A stretch of DNA of 64,000 bases from G965250275 sp965250275. Its GTDB lineage: Bacteria; Pseudomonadota; Alphaproteobacteria; Rhodobacterales; Rhodobacteraceae. Below, piece after piece: positions 42,883 to 52,949 of the stretch; position 1 is the stretch's first letter; every line of letters begins with the position of its first letter. A program made the position numbers and the translations under genes. The notes under the pieces were generated by a model. That model did not search any database. It had not been told where the DNA came from and was given only the letters and a program-made list of their open reading frames with translations. Location of the stretch: NCBI GenBank assembly GCA_965250275.1, contig OZ252297.1, forward strand, positions 682,001 through 746,000, written 5' to 3'.

Positions 42883-43620
42883 CTAAGTCGCGCCAAGCCG
42901 GTATGCGGAGGCACGTGCATGCAGACGCCGTATGTCGACATCCTCAATCCCGAGCTCATCGAGATGCCTGACCAGAGAGTCGAGGTAGGAGAAGTTAGGG
43001 CCTAGACCGCCTTCGGCAAATGCGATCATGCGCGCGGAGTCGTCTTCGGACAGGTCGGGCATGTACCGACGGTTGCCCCGGTCCATGACAAACACCAGCG
43101 CTTCGACCTGACCCTGTGGCGTGGTGACATTCATGAACACCGGGCGATAGGAGCCAGAGAACATTTCGCGATGCCACATGAATTCCGTTTCGCGGTTCAC
43201 CAACGAGGCAGCGATACGAAACACCACGCCATCGCAGTGGCCGCCCTCATCCAGCGCGGCCATCAAGCCCGGTCGATCGTAGCTGCCGCGCCCGCCCTCT
43301 AGCCGCATGCAAAACCTGCGGTGCCAGCCGTTCAGAGACCCATACCGATATTCCTCGACCTGAACCGCCGGATCCCAGATCAGCGAACCATAGGCGAACA
43401 CCCATAGGTCCTGCGAGAACCGATCGGAAAGGACTGCGCGCCGATTGGCTTCGCGGGCGCCATGCTCCATCCGCCACCCTGGCGGCCAGCCTTCTTCCGC
43501 CGCTTGAAGATCAAGCTCGTCAAAACGATCCAGCCCGAACCGCATTTCAGATTGCTCTGGGGGTGTGATCAAACCGCGCAAGTTTGGTGTATGGCGAAAA
43601 ACGTGACGCTCAAATGGCAT
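42883..43620 (-). CDS. ChaC-like gamma-glutamylcyclotransferase
   Basis: A 245-residue protein with the substrate-binding loop FAYGSLIWDP and the ChaC core (GWHRRFC, GGSYDRPGLMAALD in family sense). ChaC enzymes break glutathione into 5-oxoproline and Cys-Gly. The start ATG 43620 (MPFERHVFRH) is preferred over a longer frame that would add a low-complexity segment. It appears monocistronic. Confidence 0.88.
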   Translation of the reverse strand: MPFERHVFRHTPNLRGLITPPEQSEMRFGLDRFDELDLQAAEEGWPPGWRMEHGAREANRRAVLSDRFSQDLWVFAYGSLIWDPAVQVEEYRYGSLNGWHRRFCMRLEGGRGSYDRPGLMAALDEGGHCDGVVFRIAASLVNRETEFMWHREMFSGSYRPVFMNVTTPQGQVEALVFVMDRGNRRYMPDLSEDDSARMIAFAEGGLGPNFSYLDSLVRHLDELGIEDVDIRRLHARASAYRLGAT

Positions 43621-43784
43621 GGCGCGATTTAGACGTGTTTTTGTCCTTGGGGCCAGAGGTGTTTTCACACCACAGACCATTCGGGAGCGCCGGATACGGA
43701 AGTCGTGTCAGGTCTGAAAACATCGAAGTCATGCGCTTCAGGTGGCTGCCCATACGTTTATCGAACCCGCCAATGATCGGGACG

Positions 43785-44546
43785 TCATCCGTCTTTGTGG
43801 AATTCGATGATCTGAAAGTATCCGAAGCGCCGCAGGTAAGGGATGCTGCCAAACACGGAATCGAGTGCACGCATCAATTTGCTCAGGAACTCTGATCTCC
43901 CGCGGAAAATGTAAAAGTCGGCGAGCCGGAACAAGACAAGCGACGGCCAGTGCACACGCACTGTGCCGGGAAAGTGGGTGCGGAGCATCTCGATCTCGTC
44001 GCGTCGCAACGGGTGTTCTTCTTCGTCATCGCCGTACTTCGGTACGCCAAAGTGCCCGACGATCCTGTTGCGCGCGAACATCAGCAGCGGATTGCGATTT
44101 GAGTTTTCGATAAAGACGCCCCGGCCTGCCGGTTTCAGCACGCGCCCCAGCTGCACTGCCGCTTTTCTGATATCCACGTGGTGGATCACACAAGACCCGA
44201 ATGCCAGATCAAAGCTTGCGTCGGGATAGTCGATTTCTTCGAACCATTGCTTTGAGTAGTCCACCTCCGCACCGTTGGCCTCAGCAAGAGCAGTAGCTTT
44301 TTCGAGCTCTCTCTCGTCAACATCAAAACCTTGGACCGTGGCACCTCGATGGGTGAACATGATGCTGGTATGCCCGGGTCCGCACCCGCAGTCCAATATG
44401 TGCTGGCCGTTCAGATCGCCCAGCAAACCCAGAGCGTAGTCGTAATAGGTGTATAGGCCGCATGTGGTCAGCCAGAATTCATAGGGCTGATAGTGACCGT
44501 CCTCTGTGACCAGTAGGTTCGGGTCAGAAGGAACTGTGTGATTCAT
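43785..44546 (-). CDS. Class-I SAM-dependent methyltransferase
   Basis: A 253-residue Rossmann methyltransferase with motif I ILDCGCGPGHTSI, motif II-type VQGFDVDERELEKA and the acceptor-side FDLAFGSCVIHHV. The C-terminal third is not catalytic in the classical sense and has no recognisable domain. Substrate unknown. Confidence 0.85.
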   Translation of the reverse strand: MNHTVPSDPNLLVTEDGHYQPYEFWLTTCGLYTYYDYALGLLGDLNGQHILDCGCGPGHTSIMFTHRGATVQGFDVDERELEKATALAEANGAEVDYSKQWFEEIDYPDASFDLAFGSCVIHHVDIRKAAVQLGRVLKPAGRGVFIENSNRNPLLMFARNRIVGHFGVPKYGDDEEEHPLRRDEIEMLRTHFPGTVRVHWPSLVLFRLADFYIFRGRSEFLSKLMRALDSVFGSIPYLRRFGYFQIIEFHKDG

Positions 44547-44740
44547 AGTTGGTCTCTTGAGGTATTGCCCAAAAAAATGGCAGATCGCACAAAAGGTGGT
44601 CAAACAATAATCTCAATTGGCAGCAAATTGCAACGAAGGCGCATCAGAAAAGACACAACCTTGGCCTGAACGCCGCGGGCGGATGTTCCCGCTCCGGGAA
44701 CAGATCGCGGAAGTCTTCCGGATTGTTGCCGGGTGGAGCT

Positions 44741-44773
44741 GCACCCGACCCGCGCTCCGATCGGGTCGGGTGC
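44741..44773. repeat. 12-bp perfect inverted repeat in a 382-base gap
   Basis: GCACCCGACCCG at 44741-44752 and CGGGTCGGGTGC at 44762-44773 with a 9-base loop. No T-run on either side, so it is not a simple terminator. The surrounding gap (44547-44928) has no convincing gene. Confidence 0.5.
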
Positions 44774-44928
44774 CTGACATCTGCGCTGGTCAGCGAAACA
44801 GGTGCGAAGCTCCTGCCCAACCTCCCTAATCGGGCATTTCATGCCCAGGATAGCTGGCAACACCTTCGCGAATGGCAGCAATCACATCGTCTGGAACGTG
44901 GATCTTGAACGGGCGGGGTTGGGGCATC

Positions 44929-45792
44929 TCACTCTGCGGCAACGACAGAGGCGTTGGACGCCCGTGCATCGAGCCTGCGGCGGATCATCTCTGCGATCAG
45001 GATACCGGCAGGGGCAGAGCCCCAGATACACACTTGGATCGCCAGCGCATCAACATTGCGAAAGAGCGGATCGATGACAAAAAGAAGAACGCGGAAAATC
45101 CAAAAGGACCCCCACATCGAACCGACAAAGCGCCACATCCAAACACGGTGACCGGCTGCATCCCGGCGCCGGATCGCCAAAACGCCCATCACGGCGGTTG
45201 CATAAACGAAGGCCGACATTGAGAAGAATCCCCAGGTCGACAATGCTCCGCCATAAGCCGACACCGGACCATGCTGCGCGGCAAGGATCGTGGCACACCC
45301 CACGCCGACCGTCAGGACGGCAAAGCTGACGCGTCCGAGGAACGCGTGGTGACGTCCCTGACCTCCAGGGTAGAACATCTGGATATGCATCAGAACAAAG
45401 ACGATGGAATTGCAGATGATGTGACCCATCAGCAGGGCCGAGCGCATCTGCGGCCCATTTGCGAAGCGATCGTAGAATGCAACGCCCCACGCGGGATGGC
45501 TGGTATAGGTTTCGCCCCAGACCGAGCAGGTGTTGTCTGGACAGCTCGCAACAGCGGCAGCGGATTGCGGGTCACTCAGGCCAAAATTGATCAGCACGTC
45601 GTAGATACCGACGAAGTTCGCGATCGCTGCCGCCGGGCCGTTCAGCACGTAGCCCAGATTGAGATACAGCATCAGCGCTACACCAAACAAAATCGCCGGC
45701 ACGAAACGCCCGCGCATCAAGGCGTACACGGCAAGGCCGGCCCAAATCGCCAATCCTGCAAACACCGATATGACACCAAACGGCAGCACCAT
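44929..45792 (-). CDS. DUF2306-like membrane protein
   Basis: A 287-residue integral membrane protein with about eight helices. The segments MLYLNLGYVLNG, ALLMGHIICNSIVFVLMHIQMFYPG and HRVWMWRFVGSMWGSFWIFR, with several conserved His, look like the DUF2306/YoaK-type heme- or quinone-like membrane family. ATG 45792 has GGAGAAAA upstream. Function unknown. Confidence 0.75.
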   Translation of the reverse strand: MVLPFGVISVFAGLAIWAGLAVYALMRGRFVPAILFGVALMLYLNLGYVLNGPAAAIANFVGIYDVLINFGLSDPQSAAAVASCPDNTCSVWGETYTSHPAWGVAFYDRFANGPQMRSALLMGHIICNSIVFVLMHIQMFYPGGQGRHHAFLGRVSFAVLTVGVGCATILAAQHGPVSAYGGALSTWGFFSMSAFVYATAVMGVLAIRRRDAAGHRVWMWRFVGSMWGSFWIFRVLLFVIDPLFRNVDALAIQVCIWGSAPAGILIAEMIRRRLDARASNASVVAAE

Positions 45793-46051
45793 CTTTTTCT
45801 CCCCCCAAGACAAGATGTCGCAAATGCAAGCATGCATGGCAGAAACACTCCGCGCAATGTTTATCGCGACAGCGGCGGTCCCGCGCCGTAGTGCAACGCG
45901 TGGTTCTTCAAGCGCCACAGAAACGGTGTGTGCGGCCTATCGGAAGTTTACCCCCGACGGTTGTCCGGCTAGGTTATGAGCCATGTTCGCAGCGCGCCTT
46001 TGGGCGATTCAGAAATGCAAATCTTCCACTTCATCCAAGAGAGGTCCGAGA

Positions 46052-46315
46052 ATGCCTGGTGAAGACACCAAAGCAGCCATCAAAGAAATCGATCTCATCT
46101 CCAAAAAGATGGAGATGCTCGAAAAGAAGAAGATGAACATCGAGAAGCAAACAATTGCAATCGTCAGGAAGCTCGACAAAGCAAAGGACGAAAAGGAAGA
46201 GCGCAAACTGCGATCGGATGCGCTTAAGTCGGATGAGTCGCGTGAGCAGGTCGAGAAAGAACTCGACAAGCTTCATCTCCAAAGAATGAAGGTTATCGAG
46301 AAAAAACTCGGATAG
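46052..46315 (+). CDS. Small coiled-coil protein
   Basis: An 87-residue protein, MPGEDTKAAIKEIDLISKK onward, almost entirely a charged coiled coil rich in Lys, Glu and Asp (MEMLEKKKMNIEK, KAKDEKEERK). GAGAGG lies seven bases before the ATG. No known family; perhaps an adaptor. Confidence 0.6.
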   Translation: MPGEDTKAAIKEIDLISKKMEMLEKKKMNIEKQTIAIVRKLDKAKDEKEERKLRSDALKSDESREQVEKELDKLHLQRMKVIEKKLG

Positions 46316-46410
46316 TCAGCCCCGGCGAGCTCCGACGTTCTTTGTTGGGGAATGTTGATCTCATCGGTCAAATCCAACACCCTTTTGGCCTCTGAAGGAC
46401 GCTCGTCGCT

Positions 46411-47193
46411 TTAGCCGAGAATGTCTGGCTCCTTGCGCAGGATTTCGTGTGCCCAACTGTTGAATGTGCCGTTGACCACAGCGTCCTTCAGAAGAAAATC
46501 ATGCGCATGTTGCGCCAAATCCGGTTGGATGGCCTGAATGGGCCCGAGTGCGCGCGCGAGAATTTGCATCCGCGCTGCGTTCTCGAACATGATCCCAAGA
46601 TAGGCCGCCTCTTCGAGTGTTTTGCCGACGGTCAGGTAGCCATGGTTGGCCAGGAGCACGGCGCGTTTGTCCCCGAGCGCACCAGAGATCAATCGACCTT
46701 CTTCGTTGGCAACCGGCACACCGGGCCATTCCATGAGGTGTCCGCAATCCTCATGGAACATCGCTGTGTCCATATGCGCGACTTCCAAAGGCTTCCCGGT
46801 CATCGACAGCGCTGACGCATAGGTGGGATGTGTATGCACGATGGCTTGCACATCCGGGCGGTGTTCATAGACCCAAAGGTGAAAACGCACGCCGGGGTTC
46901 GGAATTTCGTCGCCTTCGACCACATTCAACTGATGATCGACCCGGATCACAGAGCTTTGTGTGACGTTGGCAAAACCGGGTTTCAGCGGGGCGGTCCAGA
47001 AAGACTTTGAGTCGTGCCGCACCGTGACTTGCCCGGCAAGCGTCGTGCAGTGCCCCTCTGCGGCAAGTTTCCGGCAGGCCAGCGCGAGTTTGAGCTGGAT
47101 CGGCCAGTCCTCAGCACCCAACGACCGGTTCAGATCATTATCGACGCGGGCGTGGATGTCGGTATCGCTTTCGCGCAGTGCGGCGTTTTCCAT
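46411..47193 (-). CDS. Class II aldolase/adducin-family protein
   Basis: A 260-residue zinc-aldolase fold. Metal ligands are in HTHPTYAS and LANHGYLT, as in L-fuculose-phosphate aldolase and adducin heads, and the N-terminus has the LACRKLAAEGHCTT opening. Bacterial relatives include decarboxylases and aldolases of sugar acids. The exact substrate is open. Confidence 0.85.
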   Translation of the reverse strand: MENAALRESDTDIHARVDNDLNRSLGAEDWPIQLKLALACRKLAAEGHCTTLAGQVTVRHDSKSFWTAPLKPGFANVTQSSVIRVDHQLNVVEGDEIPNPGVRFHLWVYEHRPDVQAIVHTHPTYASALSMTGKPLEVAHMDTAMFHEDCGHLMEWPGVPVANEEGRLISGALGDKRAVLLANHGYLTVGKTLEEAAYLGIMFENAARMQILARALGPIQAIQPDLAQHAHDFLLKDAVVNGTFNSWAHEILRKEPDILG

Positions 47194-47289
47194 CGCTTTG
47201 TCCCGTTGTTGTCAGGGTCTGTGGCGCTGACTCTAAGGCGCCGTTGCGCAGCCGTCTATCTGGCCGTGCTTGGAAGCATCCGACCTCAG

Positions 47290-47769
47290 TCAATCGCCCG
47301 AGGCACGAATGCACAAAGCGGCGGCGACCAGCGCATGCTCACCGGCTTCGTATCCGATGAGTTGCAGCGTGTCGTCATTGGCGAAGGTTCCAGAAACGGT
47401 TCCAGTGTCGCCAAAATCGACCATGATCACGCTCTCATTGTCCCAGCCAATTACGCCCTGGAACCGCACCTCTCCGCTTAGCGTCGCGCCACCGCCAGAT
47501 TGCTCCAGAACGCCCAATGCTTCGTCCACGCTCCAGAAGTATGTGCCTGTGAAGAACTGACCCTCCTGCCAGTCGACTTCGAAGGCCAGCGTCCACGCAA
47601 TGGGTTCGCCCCGGATCAGGCCCTCGTCGCGCGGGCAGGTCCAGTAACCTGTCACCTCCGGCACCCCTTGCGCGGTCGCGCCGGTTGCAGAGATGAGCAT
47701 CAAGACCAATAGGGCGAAAACACCCGAGACAAGGCTCCAAAGGTTACTGACAAGCGGACGGGTTCTCAT
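47290..47769 (-). CDS. Small exported protein of unknown function
   Basis: A 159-residue protein with a signal peptide (LVSGVFALLVLMLISATGATAQG) and a beta-rich mature part with the TGYWTCPR opening and a late Cys. General build resembles the protein at 22016-22477, but I see no shared motif beyond pattern. Function unknown. Confidence 0.6.
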   Translation of the reverse strand: MRTRPLVSNLWSLVSGVFALLVLMLISATGATAQGVPEVTGYWTCPRDEGLIRGEPIAWTLAFEVDWQEGQFFTGTYFWSVDEALGVLEQSGGGATLSGEVRFQGVIGWDNESVIMVDFGDTGTVSGTFANDDTLQLIGYEAGEHALVAAALCIRASGD

Positions 47770-48135
47770 TTCGAAGGCCCCTGGTTGGTTTCATTTGAAT
47801 GAAACCCTAACAGTTTTGATGGTCCCGCAACATGACTGTGCTTCGCTGCGCGACATTCATGAAACTTTTCGACTAGGCCGGTTGCTCAGTCCTCAGTTCT
47901 GCGGCGCATTTGTTCTTAGTTGCGCTCGATTTTCCTGCAAGTCTCTAGTGGTTTGGCGCCAGAAAGGACACCGCGCGTCAGTCCGAGCGCTTTTCCATCG
48001 TATTGCCGCGGTCAATTGCAGGCGCTGGAGTCCAGGGCCTGACCCTGGCGCGGAGTTGCAAGATGTCTGGTGCGCGGACATTGCTCTGGTTCATCGCGTT
48101 GTTTCGAAGGTTTGCGTATTTGAAGACGCGATGGT
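47770..48135. other. 366-base stretch with no recognised gene
   Basis: Frames on both strands lack start signals and family motifs. It follows the minus-strand exported-protein gene and holds its promoter. Nothing else is seen. Confidence 0.5.
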
Positions 48136-48597
48136 TCAGTCATCCTGTCCTGCAGACTTCGTTGGCTTCCAGGTATAGTAATTGTCAAGTTCGTCAGACT
48201 GTTCCAGAACAAAGCCGCATGAAATGTAGAAGTCGTTCGCCGGGCTGCCGCGAAGTGCCATCAACCGCACCGGTAGCCCCTTTTGGTGTGCTTGATCCTG
48301 AACGGAGGAAACGATTTTACTCCCCAGCCCGCCGCCTTGATGCGTGGGATGGATGTAAACGTGATCAAGGTAAAGGTGATCGCGGCGCGTGCGCACGACA
48401 TAGAAACCGATCAGATCATTCCCGGCTTGCACGATATGTGTGTCGCGCGCGTTATAGGTCTCAAGAAAGCGATTGCGCGCGCGCTCTGGATCGAACCGCC
48501 CAATAGCTTCAAGGCTCGGCCTCATCGCCTCCACGCGGATCGCTGCAAGCCTGGCTGGATCGACGTCCATGGCGTTCGAAATAGAGATATTGCTCAT
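48136..48597 (-). CDS. GNAT-family acetyltransferase
   Basis: A 153-residue acetyltransferase with the acetyl-CoA loop HPTHQGGGLGSKIV and the beta-bulge strand YLDHVYIHP. The C-terminal NDFYISCGFVLEQ is the usual Tyr/Cys region of GNATs. Substrate unknown. Confidence 0.85.
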   Translation of the reverse strand: MSNISISNAMDVDPARLAAIRVEAMRPSLEAIGRFDPERARNRFLETYNARDTHIVQAGNDLIGFYVVRTRRDHLYLDHVYIHPTHQGGGLGSKIVSSVQDQAHQKGLPVRLMALRGSPANDFYISCGFVLEQSDELDNYYTWKPTKSAGQDD

Positions 48598-48957
48598 CTT
48601 TCGATAATCCGGCGAATGCCAAGAATTCTCAAGCGGCTTTAGCCAATCCAGTCATTCGGTTTCCTCGAGACATTGGTTGAGTTGGGCTCTCAACGGCCAT
48701 CGGATGCAGCCCGTCCGATTGACCGCTGCGCGGAAACTGTAGACCTCATCGGACTTTCGACAAATGTTTGCTTGCCCAAGCGCCGTTCCCTCGGTAATTG
48801 CGCAATAGGGTTGGCGGTGATGCCGGCCAGTGGAGAGTTTATGTCGACGATTGCGGCCCGCCGCTAAGGTCCTTCGAACTGGACCAGATTGAACCAAAGG
48901 ACTTCCGCGCGTGATGCCGGAAGCCCTCGCGGCTGACCTAAATCAAGAGACAATCCG
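48598..48957. other. 360-base stretch with no recognised gene
   Basis: Small overlapping frames only, with no ribosome sites or known motifs. The right end holds the upstream region of the toxin gene. Confidence 0.5.
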
Positions 48958-49215
48958 TTGAATATCTCAAAACGCGAACAGCGTGTTTTGCATGTTCTGG
49001 CGCAAGGTGGATCCATCCACGTTGAACGCATGGAAAACGGCAAGGTGCGCGAAGTCTCCTGTTTCACGTGTGATGGCCATGTTTTGGCCGAGTGCTCGCT
49101 GAAGCTATTCGATCGCCTCAAGAAGCGGCGTTTCATCAAATCTGTGAATGGACAACCATACCGCGCCACCAAACTCGGTATCCGTTCCGTGAACCCCCAA
49201 TACAACAATCGTTAA
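48958..49215 (+). CDS. topAI: TopAI/YjhX-like topoisomerase-I inhibitor toxin
   Basis: An 85-residue protein starting at TTG 48958 (MNISKREQRVLHVLAQGG), aligning with E. coli YjhX from its first residue; IKSVNGQPYR is strongly conserved. YjhX (TopAI) binds and inhibits TopA. It is 13 bases before a GNAT gene, the same order as E. coli yjhX-yjhQ. Confidence 0.85.
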   Translation: MNISKREQRVLHVLAQGGSIHVERMENGKVREVSCFTCDGHVLAECSLKLFDRLKKRRFIKSVNGQPYRATKLGIRSVNPQYNNR

Positions 49216-49228
49216 GGAGCGCCCGAAC

Positions 49229-49693
49229 ATGACAGACCCGATTATCAAACCTACAACCCCTGACGACATCGCTGGACTTGCGGCGGTGCTCGACAGCACC
49301 AAGCTATTCCCGAGTGAGTTGCTGCCCGGCATGCTGGCGCCCGCTTTGGCAGGCGAGACAGAGGCCGTCTGGCTCACTTGCCATCAAGGCGGCGAAGCGG
49401 TCGGCCTATGTTTTTCGGTTCCGGAAGAGCTTGCGGATGGCACTTGGAACATGCGCGCGCTTGCGGTTCGGTCAGACCTGCAAGGGAATGGCCTAGGTGC
49501 TGCAATCGTCCGCGCGGCGGAACAATACCTAAAAGACGAAGGGCAACGCATCCTGATTGTTGACACCTCCGGCACCGACGATTTCGCTCTTACACGCAAG
49601 TTCTACGTCCAAAATGGATATGAGGAAGAAGCCCGCATCCGTGATTTCTGGGCGGACGGAGACGACAAGGTGATCTTTCGAAAAGCGCTATGA
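49229..49693 (+). CDS. GNAT acetyltransferase, YjhQ-like antitoxin candidate
   Basis: A 154-residue GNAT protein with ALAVRSDLQGNGLGAAIV as CoA loop and KFYVQNGYEEEARIRDFW at the end. In E. coli the GNAT protein YjhQ follows yjhX and counteracts TopAI, so this gene is the likely antitoxin; that is inference from order and fold. ATG 49229 follows AAGGAGCG. Confidence 0.8.
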   Translation: MTDPIIKPTTPDDIAGLAAVLDSTKLFPSELLPGMLAPALAGETEAVWLTCHQGGEAVGLCFSVPEELADGTWNMRALAVRSDLQGNGLGAAIVRAAEQYLKDEGQRILIVDTSGTDDFALTRKFYVQNGYEEEARIRDFWADGDDKVIFRKAL

Positions 49694-49833
49694 CTGAAGC
49701 TCCCTCCGCTGAAGTGGCGGCGGAGGGAATTCCAATAGCTGCCATTCCAAACTTGTTCAGCCCTTTGATTTTCTTGGATTTGGTCACAGAGACCTACTGA
49801 GCGGGTGCAGGTTTGCGCCCACCCTACACCCAA

Positions 49834-52251
49834 TCAAAAATCCAGGTTCTCCACACTCAGCGCGTTTTTCTGGATGAACTCCCGCCGGGGTTCCACCACA
49901 TCGCCCATAAGCTTGGTGAAGAGATCATCCGCTTCGACCATGTCGTCGACACGCACCTGCAAGAGGGTGCGGGCATCCGGATCAAGCGTGGTTTCCCAGA
50001 GCTGATCGGGGTTCATTTCCCCCAAGCCTTTGTATCGCTGCAGGGACAGGCCCTTTTCGCCTTCTTCCAGAATTGCGGACAAAAGGTCCAGCGGGCCAAA
50101 GATCAACTGAGATCGGTCCTTGCGGAGCAAGGTGGCCGGTATGTTGTAAACCTCCTGCAAGCCTTTGGTGAAGCTGCCCGTGCGGCGGGCCTCACCAGAG
50201 CGCAGCATCGGGCCGTCAAGCGTCCGTACCTCCTCAACGCCACGTAGAATACGCGCCAGCCGAATGCCCTTGTCCTGAGTGATCCGGCCCTGCCAGCCGC
50301 GCTCATACTCCAGCGCGATGAGATCAAGCCGGGCTGCGACCAGATCAGCCGTCCCCTGTAGGTCAGCATCCACTGCGCCGGGCACAAAAGCCCCCGCAAT
50401 AGCGGCCTGTTCCAGAACGTTGCGCGGATAATGCGTGGGGAATGCATCCAGCACGCGCTTGAGCTGGCGGGCCTCATCGACCACACGGATCAGATCTACA
50501 CCGACGATTTCTTCGCCACTGCCCAGACGCAGGGTTGCACCTTCGACGCCTTGCGCGACGAGGTATTCTTCCATTTCGGTCTCGTCTTTGAGGTATACCT
50601 CGGACCGGCCGCGGCTGACTTTGTAGAGTGGTGGCTGGGCGATATAGAGATAACCCCCTTCGATCAGCTCGGGCATTTGCCGGTAGAAGAACGTCAGCAG
50701 CAAGGTCCTGATATGCGCGCCGTCCACGTCCGCATCGGTCATGATGACGATCTTGTGGTACCGAAGCTTGGAAATGTCGAACTCGTCGCGCCCGATGCCC
50801 GTACCCAGCGCCATGACCATGTTCCCAATTTCCTGGCTGGACAGCATACGGTCGAACCGCGCTCGCTCAACATTCAGGATTTTGCCCTTGAGTGGCAGAA
50901 TGGCCTGCGTTTTGCGGTCCCTGCCGGTTTGAGCGGACCCACCGGCGCTGTCCCCCTCGACCAGAAAGATCTCGGTGTTGGCGGGGTTCTTGTCAGAACA
51001 GTCCTTGAGCTTGCTGCTCAGGAAATTCATGTCCATCGGGTTCTTGCGGCGTGTCAGCTCGCGCGCCTTGCGCGCCGCTTCCCGCGCGAGTGCGGCCTCG
51101 ATGATTTTGCTGACAATGATCTTAGTTTCGTTGGGGTTTTCTTCGAACCACTCCGCCAGCTTCTCGTTCACGAGGCTTTCAACGGCAGGGCGAACCTCGG
51201 AAGACACCAGCTTGTCTTTGGTCTGTGAGGAAAACTTGGGATCAGGCACTTTGACCGACAACACGCAAGTCAATCCTTCGCGGGCATCGTCGCCGGTGAA
51301 ATTCACCTTCTCGCGCTTTGCGATGCCGCTGGACTGGGCATAATTGTTGATCGTGCGTGTCAGAGCGCCCCGGAACCCGGCCATATGGGTGCCGCCATCG
51401 CGCTGCGGGATGTTGTTGGTAAAGGGCAGCACGGTCTCGTGATAGCTGTCGTTCCACCACATCGCGATTTCGACCCCGATGTCATCACGCTCGCCCGTGA
51501 TGAAAATCGGTTCTGCCATGATGGAGGACTTGGAGCGATCAAGATACTTGACGAATTCACGTACACCGCCTTCGTAGAACAGCTCTGAATGCAGCGGTTC
51601 TGCCGGGCGTTCATCGATCAAGATGATCCGCACGCCGGAATTCAGGAAGGCCAATTCACGCAGCCGGCGCTCCAAAACTTCGAAGGAGTAGTCAAGGTTG
51701 CTGAAGGTGTCTGTGGACGCGAGAAACCGCACCTCTGTGCCGCTGCGTCCATTCGCGTCGCCGACAACTTTGAGGTGTTCGACCGTCTCGCCATGTTCGA
51801 ACCGTGCAAAGTGCTCTTTATCGTCCCGCCAGATACGGAGTTCCAGCCAGACCGACAGCGCGTTTACAACAGACACGCCGACCCCGTGCAAACCGCCGGA
51901 CACTTTGTAAGAGTTGCTGTCGAACTTACCGCCGGCGTGCAGCTGGGTCATGATGACTTCGGCTGCGGAAACACCTTCTTCTTCGTGAATCCCCACGGGA
52001 ATGCCGCGACCGTTGTCGCTGACCGACACACTGTTATCCGCATGGATTTTGACCGTTACGGCATCAGCATGACTTGCCAGAGCCTCGTCGATCCCGTTGT
52101 CGACCACTTCATACACCATGTGGTGCAAACCGGAGCCATCATCGGTGTCGCCGATATACATGCCGGGGCGTTTGCGGACCGCCTCTAAGCCTTTGAGAAC
52201 TTTAATGGAATCCGCGCCGTATTCTTCCGGCGTCTGAGTGTTTTCGGACAT
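49834..52251 (-). CDS. gyrB: DNA gyrase subunit B
   Basis: An 805-residue ATPase subunit of DNA gyrase. GHKL motifs EVVDNGIDEAL, DNGRGIPVG and GGLHGVG; TOPRIM motifs EGDSAGGSA and DADVDGAHIRTLL. The start at ATG 52251 has AAGGA eight bases upstream; a longer frame adds 36 non-family residues. It lies after recF and a LysE gene on the same strand. Confidence 0.97.
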   Translation of the reverse strand: MSENTQTPEEYGADSIKVLKGLEAVRKRPGMYIGDTDDGSGLHHMVYEVVDNGIDEALASHADAVTVKIHADNSVSVSDNGRGIPVGIHEEEGVSAAEVIMTQLHAGGKFDSNSYKVSGGLHGVGVSVVNALSVWLELRIWRDDKEHFARFEHGETVEHLKVVGDANGRSGTEVRFLASTDTFSNLDYSFEVLERRLRELAFLNSGVRIILIDERPAEPLHSELFYEGGVREFVKYLDRSKSSIMAEPIFITGERDDIGVEIAMWWNDSYHETVLPFTNNIPQRDGGTHMAGFRGALTRTINNYAQSSGIAKREKVNFTGDDAREGLTCVLSVKVPDPKFSSQTKDKLVSSEVRPAVESLVNEKLAEWFEENPNETKIIVSKIIEAALAREAARKARELTRRKNPMDMNFLSSKLKDCSDKNPANTEIFLVEGDSAGGSAQTGRDRKTQAILPLKGKILNVERARFDRMLSSQEIGNMVMALGTGIGRDEFDISKLRYHKIVIMTDADVDGAHIRTLLLTFFYRQMPELIEGGYLYIAQPPLYKVSRGRSEVYLKDETEMEEYLVAQGVEGATLRLGSGEEIVGVDLIRVVDEARQLKRVLDAFPTHYPRNVLEQAAIAGAFVPGAVDADLQGTADLVAARLDLIALEYERGWQGRITQDKGIRLARILRGVEEVRTLDGPMLRSGEARRTGSFTKGLQEVYNIPATLLRKDRSQLIFGPLDLLSAILEEGEKGLSLQRYKGLGEMNPDQLWETTLDPDARTLLQVRVDDMVEADDLFTKLMGDVVEPRREFIQKNALSVENLDF

Positions 52252-52328
52252 CCGAAAATTCCTTCGTATTTTTGTCATTATATACGATTTCTGGTGGGGA
52301 TTGTCACGTGCCTGCCCCATATTTTGTG

Positions 52329-52949
52329 TCAGGTGAAGGGTATCACCACGCCCACGCAAATCAGCAACCAGCCTGCAACCAAATTCGTTCGCCGCAGCGC
52401 CGTCGGAGACGACAAAAACCTTCGGATGCGATCAATGAACAAGGCCAACAGGAGATTGCCGATCAGGGGGAAGATCACCGACAGAACCAGAATGGCCGCA
52501 ATGTCGGGTCTGGTGATGGTGCTCATGTCAAAGAACCCAGGCAGTACGCCCATGTAGAACAAAATCGCCTTCGGGTTGCCGAGAATGGCCGCGACGCCGG
52601 CGGCGAAACCTGCTAAACGCCCGGGGCGCGTCAGTTGCGAATTCGCGCTGATCTTGTTTCCGGCTGTGCGGATCTGTGTCCAGCCCATCCAAAGAAAAAC
52701 AGCGCAGGCCACCCAGCGCATTATGTCCATCAGACCGGACACCTCGGTCACGACCCAGCTGACCCCAAGAATGGCGACGAGCGGCCAGATCACATCGCCG
52801 ACAGACACCCCAAGCGCCAGGGGCCACGCAGCCGCAAAGCCACCAGACATTGACCGCGCCAGGATAGCCAACCAGACCGGACCGGGCGTCAGGAACAGGA
52901 TCAGGAGCGCACCTGCATAGAGCGTCATCTCCCAAACGGTGATCGTCAT
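52329..52949 (-). CDS. LysE/RhtB-family exporter
   Basis: A 206-residue membrane protein with six hydrophobic helices and the family motif FLTPGPVWLAILARSMSGG near the N-terminus. LysE proteins export amino acids. It lies between recF and gyrB and ends 78 bases before gyrB, an insertion into the usual recF-gyrB order. Confidence 0.88.
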   Translation of the reverse strand: MTITVWEMTLYAGALLILFLTPGPVWLAILARSMSGGFAAAWPLALGVSVGDVIWPLVAILGVSWVVTEVSGLMDIMRWVACAVFLWMGWTQIRTAGNKISANSQLTRPGRLAGFAAGVAAILGNPKAILFYMGVLPGFFDMSTITRPDIAAILVLSVIFPLIGNLLLALFIDRIRRFLSSPTALRRTNLVAGWLLICVGVVIPFT

